NCBI RefSeq assembly: GCF_900090195.1 | Contig: NZ_LT607803.1 | Location: 1,240,001 to 1,304,000, forward strand | Direction of reading: 5' to 3' | Length of the DNA stretch: 64,000 nucleotides | Origin: Variovorax sp. HW608 | Lineage (GTDB): Bacteria > Pseudomonadota > Gammaproteobacteria > Burkholderiales > Burkholderiaceae_C | Shown: positions 54,193 through 62,208 of the stretch, piece after piece | How the letters are laid out: every line of letters starts with the position of its first letter | Numbering within the stretch: the stretch's first letter is position 1 | The notes under the pieces: model-generated | Databases searched by the model: none | What the model was told of the DNA's origin: nothing | Seen by the model: only the letters and a program-made list of their open reading frames with translations | Program-made: the position numbers and the translations under genes

Positions 54193-55524
54193 CTACTTGC
54201 CGCTGTCCTTGAAGTCCTTGTCCCAGTCCTTGACCAGGCCGTCCAGCGCCTGCTGCGCGGAACCCTGGCCCGCCACCACGTAGTTGTGGATGCGCTTTTG
54301 CATGTCGAGCAACAGGGAGGCGTAGTTCGGCTCGGCCCAGAAGTCCTTGACGATGGCCATCGTCGCCAGGAAGTCAGGCGCGAACGGCGCGCTCTTCGGG
54401 AAGCTCGGCGCATCCACCACCGCCTTCAGGGCGGAGTAGCCGCCGATCTCCCACCACTTCTGCTGCACGGCCGGCTGCGCGAACCACTTGATGTACTGCA
54501 GCGCATCGTCCTGGTGCTCCGAGTAGGACACCACGGAGATGCCCTGCCCGCCGAGCTGGCTGAACTGCCCCTTGGGCCCCGCCGGGTTGACGAAGAAGCC
54601 GATCTTCTCCGGGCCCATGGCCTTGTAGAGCCCCGGGAAGAAGGCGAACCAGTTCATCTGCATGGCGACCTGTCCCGACTTGAAGGCGTCGAGCCCTTCG
54701 GACATGTAGGCATTGGTCATGCCCGGCGCCGTGCAGCAGTCGAAGATCTCCTTGTAGATCTCCAGACCCTTGACCGCGCCCGCCGAATTGACGAAGCCGT
54801 TCATCTGGTAGGCCTTCTTCGGGTTGTCGTAGTCGAAGCCGTAGCCGTACAGGACGTTGGTCACGCCCATCGTGATGCCTTCGGAGCCCCGCTCCGTGAA
54901 GACGTAGGCGCCGTAGACCTTCTTGCCGTCGATCTCGCGGCCCTGGAAGAACTTGGCCACCTGCAGGAACTCGTCCCAGTTCTTGGGCGGCGCCAGCTCG
55001 CGGCCGTACTTCGACTTGAACTCCGTGCGCAGCGCGGGCTTGGCGAACCAGTCCTTGCGATAGGTCCACCCTACCGCGTCGGCCATGGCCGGAAGGGCCC
55101 AGTAGTTCGGCGTGTTCTTGGGCCACTCGGAATAGCCCACCACCGTCGCCGGCACGAAGTCGCTCATCTTGATGCCGTTCTTGTCGAAGAAGTCGTTCAG
55201 CTTGACGTAGTGCTTGTTCTCCGCCGCGCCGCCGATCCACTGGCTGTCGCCGATGATCAGGTCGCACAGCTTGCTGTGCGAGTTCAGCTCGTTGAGGAAG
55301 CGATCGGCGTAGCTCGTCCATGGCACGAACTCGAACTTCATCTTCACCCCGGTCTTGGCGGTGAAATCCTTGGAGAGCTCGACCAGCGCATTCGCAGGAT
55401 CCCAGGCGGCCCAACACAAGGTGAGCGTCTTGTCCTCGGCACGCGCGGCGCTCGTTCCGAGCGCAAGCGCTGCGAAGGCGGCGATGGTGGCGAATCCCCG
55501 GGTGAACTTGGCAATCGATGTCAT
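54193..55524 (-). CDS. Extracellular solute-binding protein of the ABC importer
   Basis: A 443-residue periplasmic binding protein (family 1 sugar type) with a signal peptide (IAAFAALALGTSAARAEDK). The mature start LTLCWAAWDPANALVELSKD and the later SGQVAMQMNWFAFFPGLY are typical of carbohydrate/polyol CUT1 binders. Aromatic residues are plentiful in the expected ligand cleft (WAAWDP, NYWALPAM, MNWFAF). The ATG at 55524 lies 62 bp after the LacI gene. Ligand is unknown; the DhaK/DhaL kinase suggests a polyol, ketotriose or ketotetrose. Confidence 0.95.
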   Translation of the reverse strand: MTSIAKFTRGFATIAAFAALALGTSAARAEDKTLTLCWAAWDPANALVELSKDFTAKTGVKMKFEFVPWTSYADRFLNELNSHSKLCDLIIGDSQWIGGAAENKHYVKLNDFFDKNGIKMSDFVPATVVGYSEWPKNTPNYWALPAMADAVGWTYRKDWFAKPALRTEFKSKYGRELAPPKNWDEFLQVAKFFQGREIDGKKVYGAYVFTERGSEGITMGVTNVLYGYGFDYDNPKKAYQMNGFVNSAGAVKGLEIYKEIFDCCTAPGMTNAYMSEGLDAFKSGQVAMQMNWFAFFPGLYKAMGPEKIGFFVNPAGPKGQFSQLGGQGISVVSYSEHQDDALQYIKWFAQPAVQQKWWEIGGYSALKAVVDAPSFPKSAPFAPDFLATMAIVKDFWAEPNYASLLLDMQKRIHNYVVAGQGSAQQALDGLVKDWDKDFKDSGK

Positions 55525-55586
55525 AAGGCGATCTCCAAACTTGGGTTGTGGACTCATTGGCACACACGCACACATCCGACGACCGT

Positions 55587-56618
55587 TCAGTCCATGTTTT
55601 CGGCAGTCAAGATCTCGACTCGCGGCTGCACCACGCTCAGTGCCCCGCGCACGTTCTCGCACAGGGCGCGCAGGACGCGCGCCGCGGTCAACACGCAGTA
55701 ATGGATGTCCTGATGCAGCACGTACGACAGGCCGCCGCTGCTGAGCAGCGCGCGATGCTCGTCGGTGAGGTCGTGCGCAATGGCGCCGACCCGGCCCACG
55801 AGCCCGAGCCCTGACAGCGCCTGGACCACGCCTGCACTGGCGCTGCCCACGTTGTAGATGCCGCAGACGCGATCGAGCTCGACCTCGCTCGTGAGGAAGC
55901 GCGTGAGCGCGTCCGCGGCGCCGGCGTCGTCGGCCGGCAGGTCGGGCGTGCGCACCATGCGCAGCTCGGGGAATCGCTCCTCGAGCACCTGCGCGAAGCC
56001 GATGCGGCGCTCGATCTCGCCCGAGATGCGCGTGGCCTGTGAAGACAGCAGCAGCACGTCCCGGACGCCGGCCTGCGCCATGCGTGCGAGCAGCAGCCCG
56101 GCGGTGCGCCCGGCGGCACGGTTGTCGGCGCCGATGTGGGTCTCCCGCATGGACCCCGCGACATCGGAGAAGAAGGTGACGACGTGGACGCCGCTGCGCG
56201 CGAGTTCGTTGATCGCGAGCTTGATGGGCGGCAGATCGGGCGCGAGCAGGGCGATGCCCTGGCAGTCGCGCAGCTTGGACAGTTCGTCGGCGAACGCGGC
56301 CGGATCGCTGGCGTCGATGCGCAGGGTGATTTCCGTGATGTGCTGATGGCGGAAGTCACCCGCGGACTGCGCGACCTGCCGCTCGATGAGCGCCAGGTGC
56401 GGGAACTCCGCGGCCGGCAGCACGTAGGCGAAGCGGAAGTTCTCGCCCTTGCGAGGGCGGCCGGGCTGGGGCGGGGCCCCCATTTCCCTGACCACCTGCA
56501 TCACCCGCTCGACGGTCTCCGCGTTGACGCCGGGCCGGCGGTTCAGCACCCGGTCGACCGTCGCAGTGCCAACGCCTGCGATGCGGGCAATCTCGGAGAT
56601 GGTGGGTACGGCAGCCAT
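55587..56618 (-). CDS. LacI family regulator of the ABC importer operon
   Basis: A 343-residue LacI protein. The DNA-binding part is TISEIARIAGVGTATVDRVL with the hinge region RRPGVNAETVERVMQ; the D-R-V-L form is seen in a subgroup of polyol regulators. The rest is a periplasmic-binding-like ligand domain. It is the first gene of the minus-strand run and reads through to the importer with 62 bp between, so it likely represses or activates that operon in response to the sugar or its phosphate. Confidence 0.94.
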   Translation of the reverse strand: MAAVPTISEIARIAGVGTATVDRVLNRRPGVNAETVERVMQVVREMGAPPQPGRPRKGENFRFAYVLPAAEFPHLALIERQVAQSAGDFRHQHITEITLRIDASDPAAFADELSKLRDCQGIALLAPDLPPIKLAINELARSGVHVVTFFSDVAGSMRETHIGADNRAAGRTAGLLLARMAQAGVRDVLLLSSQATRISGEIERRIGFAQVLEERFPELRMVRTPDLPADDAGAADALTRFLTSEVELDRVCGIYNVGSASAGVVQALSGLGLVGRVGAIAHDLTDEHRALLSSGGLSYVLHQDIHYCVLTAARVLRALCENVRGALSVVQPRVEILTAENMD

Positions 56619-56767
56619 GCGGAGGTGTTCGTTGATGTGCTAAGACTAGACACATCGATAAATAAATCAATCAGTAGTAACGAGCACCGGCCGGCCGTAC
56701 GTCCGAGGCCCTCACGGGCCGCCATGGCGCGCAACTTGCATCGCGCCTTGGACACATCCGCCGCATC

Positions 56768-57715
56768 ATGACTGCCACGTTCATCAAGGCTGCAGAGGTC
56801 TGGTTGCCGAGCCCTGACGGCACGCTGCTCGAATTCGGGAGCGGCGCATTCGGCGACGCACGGCGCTTTGCGGCCATCAGCCGCGAGATGTGTTTCGGCC
56901 GCGGAGAAGGGCTGCCGGGCCGCGCCTGGGACGAGGGCAGGCCGGTTCTTCTGCCCCGGTTCGAAGGCTCGAACTTCCGCCGCAATTCGGCGGCCCACGC
57001 GGCCGGCCTGAGCTGCGCCGTCGCGCTGCCGATCTTCGTGCACGACAGCCTCACATCGGTGCTCGTGATCTTCTGCGGCCATGAGGCCGCGACGGCCGGT
57101 TGCCTCGAGCTCTGGCATCACGATGCGCGCATCACCAGCGACATGACACTCGTCGATGGCGCCTACGGCCCCGACGGAGTGGCCTTCGAAGCGGCCTCGC
57201 GCGAGACCTACCTGCCGCGCGGCGTCGGCCTGCCGGGGCTCGCATGGCAGCGCGGCGAAGCGGTATTCCTGGACAACCTGCCCGCGAGCCCGCGCCATTT
57301 CCTGCGCGCACGAGAGGCGGCCGACGCCGGCCTGCTGCGGGGCCTGGCGATCCCGGCCAGTTCCAGGCTGGAGGACAGCCACGTCGTGACCATCCTGGCG
57401 GGCGCGGCCCTGCCGCTCGCACACCGCATCGAACGCTGGGTTCCCGATTCGGCCGGCGGCCTGCTGCGGCGCGCCTTCGCCTTCAGCGAACTGCACGGGG
57501 GTTTCTCGCACACCGAGGCCTCGGTGGGGCTGTCGGCGCCGACGGGATCGATCGCCAGGGCCTGGCTCACCGGAACGCCGGCGATCAACGACTTTCCGGC
57601 GTCCGAGCCCGGCGCGCCCGCCGCGGCCGCGACCACCATCGGCGCCCGGGCCCTGCTGGCCTTGCCGGTCGTGTGGGAGGGCGAGGTGGTCGAGGTGGTG
57701 GCGCTGTACCTCTAG
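56768..57715 (+). CDS. GAF-repeat protein
   Basis: A 315-residue protein built of apparently three GAF-like modules of about 100 residues. The same element recurs: GEGLPGRAWDEGRPVLL (near residue 46), GVGLPGLAWQRGEAVFL (near 150) and APTGSIARAWLTGTPAI (near 260). The first two have the hydrophobic cores SCAVALPIFVHDSLTSVLVI and RGLAIPASSRLEDSHVVTIL. No output domain (kinase, cyclase or HTH) is attached, so it may sense a ligand and act through a partner. It is divergent from the LacI gene across 149 bp. No strong ribosome-binding site precedes the ATG. Confidence 0.85.
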   Translation: MTATFIKAAEVWLPSPDGTLLEFGSGAFGDARRFAAISREMCFGRGEGLPGRAWDEGRPVLLPRFEGSNFRRNSAAHAAGLSCAVALPIFVHDSLTSVLVIFCGHEAATAGCLELWHHDARITSDMTLVDGAYGPDGVAFEAASRETYLPRGVGLPGLAWQRGEAVFLDNLPASPRHFLRAREAADAGLLRGLAIPASSRLEDSHVVTILAGAALPLAHRIERWVPDSAGGLLRRAFAFSELHGGFSHTEASVGLSAPTGSIARAWLTGTPAINDFPASEPGAPAAAATTIGARALLALPVVWEGEVVEVVALYL

Positions 57716-57743
57716 CACGCAAGCCGCGGGACGCAACCAAACG

Positions 57744-58037
57744 TCAGGCGCCCGCAGGCAGCGTGGCGGTCAACTCAATGCCTAACGCCCTCATCACGGC
57801 CAGAGTGGTCTTCAAGGTCGGATTGCCGTTCTCGCTGAACGAGCGGTAGAGCTGCTCGCGGGACAAGCCGGTTTGGCTGGCGATCTGCGCCATGCCTCTT
57901 GCCCGGGCCACCACGCCCAACGCATGCGCGATGTAGCCCACATCATTCGTGTGGAATGCTTCGGCCATGAAGGTCGCGACCGCTTCATCGGTCGTGAGAT
58001 CCTCGGCGGGATCGTAGGTCGTCAGTTTTTCAGCCAT
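57744..58037 (-). CDS. HigA-like helix-turn-helix antitoxin
   Basis: A 97-residue protein with an Xre-type helix-turn-helix in its C-terminal half (ARARGMAQIASQTGLSREQL, then YRSFSENGNPTLKTTLAVM), as in the addiction module antidote family that pairs with HigB-type toxins. The N-terminal part (TDEAVATFMAEAFHTND) is acidic and probably contacts the toxin. It follows the toxin gene with one base between; toxin-first order is typical of higBA. The ATG at 58037 was chosen because homology begins with MAEKLTTYDPAEDL. Confidence 0.9.
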   Translation of the reverse strand: MAEKLTTYDPAEDLTTDEAVATFMAEAFHTNDVGYIAHALGVVARARGMAQIASQTGLSREQLYRSFSENGNPTLKTTLAVMRALGIELTATLPAGA

Positions 58038-58038
58038 T

Positions 58039-58335
58039 TCATTCGCTCCATTCCTCGGCCAGACGTTGGGCCGTCTTGATGTCCTTCGCTTGCGAACCCT
58101 TGTCGCCGCCGCACAGCAGGACGATGATCGTGTTCCCGCGGCGTTGAAAGTAGACGCGGTAACCGGGCCCATGGTGGATGCGCAACTCGCTGACGCCATG
58201 CCCTACCGGCTCTGCGTCTCCAGCATGTCCGAACGCAAGTCGGTCGATTCGGGAAGCAATCAAGGCGCGTGCTCTTGTGTCCTTCAGCCGTCTTCGCCAT
58301 CTCAGAAAAGTCTCGGTCTGCTTGATCTCGATCAT
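58039..58335 (-). CDS. HigB-like toxin (phage Gp49-like family)
   Basis: A 98-residue RelE-superfamily toxin starting MIEIKQTETFLRWRRRLKD. Family marks are SRIDRLAFGHAGDAEPVG, the core GVSELRIHHGPGYRVYF, then VLLCGGDKGSQAKDIKTAQ. The G-Y-R-V-Y-F and GGDK-x-x-Q elements are typical of addiction-module killer proteins that cleave ribosome-bound mRNA. The first gene of the pair; the ATG at 58335 is preferred to one three codons upstream because the strand begins there. Confidence 0.9.
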   Translation of the reverse strand: MIEIKQTETFLRWRRRLKDTRARALIASRIDRLAFGHAGDAEPVGHGVSELRIHHGPGYRVYFQRRGNTIIVLLCGGDKGSQAKDIKTAQRLAEEWSE

Positions 58336-58553
58336 CGGAGGCAATTGTCGTTTCTAAACTACACACTTTGCAAGACTCCACGGTGAATGCGCAGAGTTCA
58401 GCCGGCGTCGCCATTCGCGCTGCGAGCCAGGATCCGCCGCTGGGCCAAGGCACTACGAGATGCCGGCCGCGACATCCCGGTTGCCCTGGGCATTGTTCGG
58501 CCACGAAGGAGAGTGACCCGCGCGAGGGCGCCGCCAACCGAAGGAAGAACACC

Positions 58554-58787
58554 ATGAACATCAACACCGCCGCAATTGACGACGCCGTCCTGGCGTTGCT
58601 CCACTTGACTTTGCGCGACTACAACCGCGCTTGGAAGGGCTTCGACTGGGACGTTCTCAACCGGTTGCATGCACGGGGGCTTATCGGCGATCCGGTCAAC
58701 AAGGCGAAATCCGTGGCACTCACCGAGGATGGCTTGCGCGAATCCGAACGCCTCTTCAAGCAGTTCTTCCTCGTGTCCGACAAATGA
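58554..58787 (+). CDS. DUF6429 family small protein
   Basis: A 77-residue protein with the pattern NTAAIDDAVLALLHLTLRD, AWKGFDWDVLNRLHARGLI and DPVNKAKSVALTEDGL, which matches DUF6429 throughout. It resembles a winged-helix fragment, but no function is established. AAGGAAG lies seven bases before the ATG. An upstream in-frame ATG at 58368 would add unlike sequence. It stands alone on the plus strand next to the higBA pair, a frequent position for such small accessory genes. Confidence 0.85.
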   Translation: MNINTAAIDDAVLALLHLTLRDYNRAWKGFDWDVLNRLHARGLIGDPVNKAKSVALTEDGLRESERLFKQFFLVSDK

Positions 58788-58926
58788 AATACGCGAGTCT
58801 TCACGGCGGTGATCCGCGAACCGCTTCACTTACAGTCAAGGCTGGGCAGCAGGTTGATCGCACGCGTTGCTGCCGGCACGAGCGGAATTGCAGTCAGCGG
58901 ATTGACAGCCACCTTCGGACGAGACC

Positions 58927-59808
58927 ATGAACTCGCAGCAACTTGACATCTTCGATGACAGCCGCGACACGGTGTTGTGCAACGACGTCGCGGTCGCCCT
59001 CGAGCGGCGCGACCCCGTCGGCGCCAGAGCGGCCTGGGCCACATTCGCCGAAGAATTCCCGGACCACGAATCCCTGACGCCGCTTTCCGTGCTCGTCGAG
59101 GCGCTCGACCAGCGCGCGGCTGCACCGTTTGAGGATCACGAGTCGCTGCGCGATGCGCGTCTTGCTTTGTGCGATGTGATCGAACCGGCAGCACTGCGCA
59201 TATTCGGGGCGCGCGCGGGTTCGACGTGGCTCGTCTCGTCGTGGCGCGAGTTGGCGCAGCGGGCCACGCCGCTTCCATTTCGCCCAGACCGCAGTGATGA
59301 CCACGCGGCTGCGCTGTGGCTGCGCGCCGGCGACTGGGCTGCAGCCAACGAGGCCGTGGCGCGTATCGAATCATGGCGCCGAATCCCGGCCCCGCTGGCA
59401 TGGATGGCGGAGGCGCGCTACCGCATGCACGATCTCGACGATGCGTGGGGCCTGCTTGCCGAACTCGCCTGGCTGTCATGCGAGCGGTTCGACCAGTTGA
59501 CCAGGCGGCTCGCCGACCCCTTGCTGGAAAGACTGCGCAGGCATTTCGATTCGACGTTCGAGGGTCATGGCGACCTGCGAGACCTGGCCTGGTTTCCCGC
59601 CTGGGTCCTCACGGAAAAGCCCGCCTTGTCGCGCCAGTTGAGCCAGGCGCAGCGCGCCCTCCATACAGAGCCCGAGCAGGCGATGAGACTTCTGCTGGAG
59701 CTGCTCGGCCTGGAACGGCAGGGCCGGCACCATGACGTGGTCGCGCGACGCAAGGCGCTGCGCGATACCCATCCGTCGCTGTATGCGGCCTATATGAAGT
59801 CACGGTGA
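58927..59808 (+). CDS. Uncharacterised alpha-helical repeat protein
   Basis: A 293-residue protein with no signal peptide or membrane helix. It is mostly helical, with repeated tryptophan- and alanine-rich pairs (AALWLRAGDWAAANEAVARI, then WMAEARYRMHDLDDAWGLL), suggesting tetratricopeptide-like helix hairpins in the middle third. I do not recognise the family. The ATG at 58927 follows a purine-rich GGACGAGACC. The next gene is convergent. A protein-protein scaffold is the only role the sequence hints at. Confidence 0.8.
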   Translation: MNSQQLDIFDDSRDTVLCNDVAVALERRDPVGARAAWATFAEEFPDHESLTPLSVLVEALDQRAAAPFEDHESLRDARLALCDVIEPAALRIFGARAGSTWLVSSWRELAQRATPLPFRPDRSDDHAAALWLRAGDWAAANEAVARIESWRRIPAPLAWMAEARYRMHDLDDAWGLLAELAWLSCERFDQLTRRLADPLLERLRRHFDSTFEGHGDLRDLAWFPAWVLTEKPALSRQLSQAQRALHTEPEQAMRLLLELLGLERQGRHHDVVARRKALRDTHPSLYAAYMKSR

Positions 59809-59851
59809 GCGCGTGCGCGCTCAGTCGGTGTCCTGCGCAGGTCGCCCAGTC

Positions 59852-61291
59852 TCAGACCCCAGAGCGCGAAGCAAGGACCTCGTCGAGCGCCGCCGCGACG
59901 CCGGCGGACTCGATCCGGCGCAGCCAATGGACCACGCGCGGCGCCCAGCGCTCGTCGTCCGCGCAGCCGGCGGGCCAGATGGAGGCCACCGACAGCAGCG
60001 CGCGAACAGTGCCCTCGGCATCGCCCGCATGCTGGCGGGCCAGCGCCTGGAGCGCGTCGGCCTGCGGGTCCGACATGCCGTAGGCGCGCCCGGCTTCGTC
60101 TTCGCCGCGCAGGTAGCGCATCCAGGCGGCGCACGCCAGCGCCAGCGGCTCCACCTCGCGTCCCGCGGCCAGCGCAGCGCGCAGCGCCGGGCCCCAGCGC
60201 AGGGGAATCTTCAGGGAGCTGTCGCTCGCGATCTGGTGCACGCGGTGATGCAGGTGCGGATTGGCGAAGCGCGCGAGCAGCGCGTCGCGGTACGCGGGCA
60301 GGCCGGGCCGGGTCAGGCTCGGCATGGCCACATGCGTCATGAATGCGTGCACGAAGCGCCGCACCCCGGGCAAGGCCATGCCATCGGCCACCGTGGCCCA
60401 GCCCTGCACCGCGCCGACCATGGCCAGCGCGGTATGGCTGCCGTTGAGCATGCGCAGCTTGGCGTCCTCGAAGGGCTTGACGTCCTCCACCACGGTCACG
60501 CCGGCCTGCGCCAGCAATTCGGCGTCCGACGGCTCGGCCATGCGCCGCTCGATCACCCATTCCCAGAAGGCCTCCGTGCTGAGCGCGCCGCGGTCCTCCA
60601 CCCCCAGCGCCGACGCGGCAGCGTCGTACTGCGCCTGGGTGGCGGCGGGAACGATGCGGTCGACCATGCTGTTCGGGAATGCGCATAGCGCCTCGATCCA
60701 GGCGGCCAGCGCGGGGTCTCGCGCCGCGGCATCCGACAGGCACAGCGCCTGCAGCTTGCGGCCGTTGTCCGAGAGGTTGTCGCACGAAGCCACGGTGACG
60801 CCGGGCAGGCCTGCCTCTTTGCGCCGCGCGAGGCCATCCACGATCAATGCGGCAAGGTCCGGCGTGTAGCCCTTCTCGGTCACCGTCAAGGTGATCCAGC
60901 GCGCCGCCGGCGCCGCGATGGCGTCGACGACCTGCTGCCGCTCGCGCGCGGCGACGCAGGTGCGCAGCAGGGCGCCCGGTATCTCCCAGCGCACCGAGCC
61001 GGCATCCGCGATCTGCACTGAATAGAGCCCGTGCTGCGCACTCAGGTCGTCCGCGAGCTGCGTGCTGCGCATGGCCACGCCGACCACGCCCCAGCGCGGA
61101 TCGCCGCCCGCAATCAGGCGCTCGTAGACCAGCGCCTGATGCGCGCGGTGAAAGGCGCCCAGCCCCAGATGCACCACCCCGGGCCGGGCGCCGCTGCGCG
61201 CCTGATCTGGTAAGACCACCTTGGCGCCCGAATCGAGTGCGGACGCAGGCAGAGTGCTGAGGAGACGGGATGCAAGACGGGGCAGGGACAT
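59852..61291 (-). CDS. Mannitol dehydrogenase family oxidoreductase (UxuB/fructuronate reductase-like)
   Basis: A 479-residue polyol dehydrogenase. The N-terminal Rossmann region is VVHLGLGAFHRAHQALVYER, the middle has TVTEKGYTPDL and FPNSMVDRIVP, and the catalytic Lys is in AKLRMLNGSHTALAM. It interconverts a polyol or aldonate and a ketose/keto acid with NAD. It is divergent from a GntR regulator with TGGT/ACCA operators resembling UxuR-type sites, which supports a mannonate-fructuronate or similar hexuronate role. Substrate is inferred, not shown. Confidence 0.92.
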   Translation of the reverse strand: MSLPRLASRLLSTLPASALDSGAKVVLPDQARSGARPGVVHLGLGAFHRAHQALVYERLIAGGDPRWGVVGVAMRSTQLADDLSAQHGLYSVQIADAGSVRWEIPGALLRTCVAARERQQVVDAIAAPAARWITLTVTEKGYTPDLAALIVDGLARRKEAGLPGVTVASCDNLSDNGRKLQALCLSDAAARDPALAAWIEALCAFPNSMVDRIVPAATQAQYDAAASALGVEDRGALSTEAFWEWVIERRMAEPSDAELLAQAGVTVVEDVKPFEDAKLRMLNGSHTALAMVGAVQGWATVADGMALPGVRRFVHAFMTHVAMPSLTRPGLPAYRDALLARFANPHLHHRVHQIASDSSLKIPLRWGPALRAALAAGREVEPLALACAAWMRYLRGEDEAGRAYGMSDPQADALQALARQHAGDAEGTVRALLSVASIWPAGCADDERWAPRVVHWLRRIESAGVAAALDEVLASRSGV

Positions 61292-61366
61292 GGTGGGAGA
61301 CGCGCGCGGTAATGGAAAAGTAGGGGGAGATGCGGATTAGATCGCCGGACCGACCAATCCCTATTC

Positions 61367-61376
61367 TGGTAAACCA
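61367..61376. promoter_or_regulatory. TGGT-N2-ACCA palindrome, GntR operator candidate
   Basis: TGGTAAACCA lies between the divergent dehydrogenase and GntR genes. Operators of the FadR/UxuR branch of GntR proteins have the core TGGT-N(2-3)-ACCA. It is 76 bp from the dehydrogenase start. Confidence 0.55.
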
Positions 61377-61408
61377 CTATGGGCCTAACGGCACACCAAT
61401 CGAATAAT

Positions 61409-61419
61409 TGGTCCAACCA
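61409..61419. promoter_or_regulatory. TGGT-N3-ACCA palindrome, GntR operator candidate
   Basis: TGGTCCAACCA, 10 bp before the proposed GntR start at 61430, with an extra T/A extension (TTGG). Spacing of three matches FadR-type cores. It lies 42 bp from the first site, so cooperative binding is possible. If the protein began at the earlier ATG (61379), this site would fall inside the gene. Confidence 0.55.
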
Positions 61420-61429
61420 CTTTTCGATC

Positions 61430-62164
61430 ATGAACCTCAAGCTCATTCCCGGCAACGCCCAGGCCGAAGGCCCTTCCAAGGTCGGGGAGCGCTCGTACCT
61501 GCGCCTGGCGGCGGCAATCATGGAGCTCATCCGCCACGGCGAGATCAAGCCCGGCGAACGCCTTCCCGCCGAGCGCGTGCTGGCCGAGCGCTTCGACGTC
61601 AGCCGCACCGCGGTGCGCGAGGCCACGATCTCGCTCGAGATCCAGGGCGTGGTCGAAGTGCGCGGCGGCTCCGGCGTGTACGTCACGCAGACGCTGGCCC
61701 GGAGCCCGGTCGTCTCCCCCTTCATGTCGGCCTCCGAGCCGGGCCCCTTCGAGCTGCTGCGGGCACGCTGCCTGATCGAATCGGAGATCGCCGGCCAGGC
61801 CGCGCAAGTGCGCAAGGACTCGGACCTCGACCGCATCTTCTCGGCCCTCACCGAGATGCACGAGCAGATGGACAACAAGGAGGCCAATGCCGAGGCCGAC
61901 CGCCTGTTCCATGTGCGCATCGCCGAAGCCACCGGCAACAGCGTGCTGATGCAGATGGTCACCGCGCTCTGGGCCCAGGCGCGCGGCCCGATCTGGACCA
62001 AGATCGAGCACCACTTCCATACGCCGGAGCTGCGCCTGGCCTCGCATGCGGACCACCAGCGCATCTTCAACGCCCTGCTCGCGCGCGACGCGGAGGGTTC
62101 GCGTGCCGCCATGCGCGCGCACATCGAGCGCGTGATCGGCGAATTTGCCCAGGCCTGGCGCTGA
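61430..62164 (+). CDS. GntR (FadR/FCD) family regulator
   Basis: A 244-residue regulator. The winged helix contains GEIKPGERLPAERVLAERFD, then VSRTAVREATISLEIQGVVE and RGGSGVYVTQ, and the FCD ligand domain follows with the usual metal-site His positions (DRLFHVRIAEATGNSV, then HADHQRIFNALLARD and HIERVI). The ATG at 61430 (MNLKLIPG) was chosen over 61379 because the latter would place an operator inside the gene and adds an unlike segment. Likely represses itself, the divergent dehydrogenase and perhaps the two downstream binding proteins. Confidence 0.94.
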   Translation: MNLKLIPGNAQAEGPSKVGERSYLRLAAAIMELIRHGEIKPGERLPAERVLAERFDVSRTAVREATISLEIQGVVEVRGGSGVYVTQTLARSPVVSPFMSASEPGPFELLRARCLIESEIAGQAAQVRKDSDLDRIFSALTEMHEQMDNKEANAEADRLFHVRIAEATGNSVLMQMVTALWAQARGPIWTKIEHHFHTPELRLASHADHQRIFNALLARDAEGSRAAMRAHIERVIGEFAQAWR

Positions 62165-62208
62165 ACGCGCCGGCCACCAGAGCCATCATTCCAACAGGAG
62201 ACAAGCCC

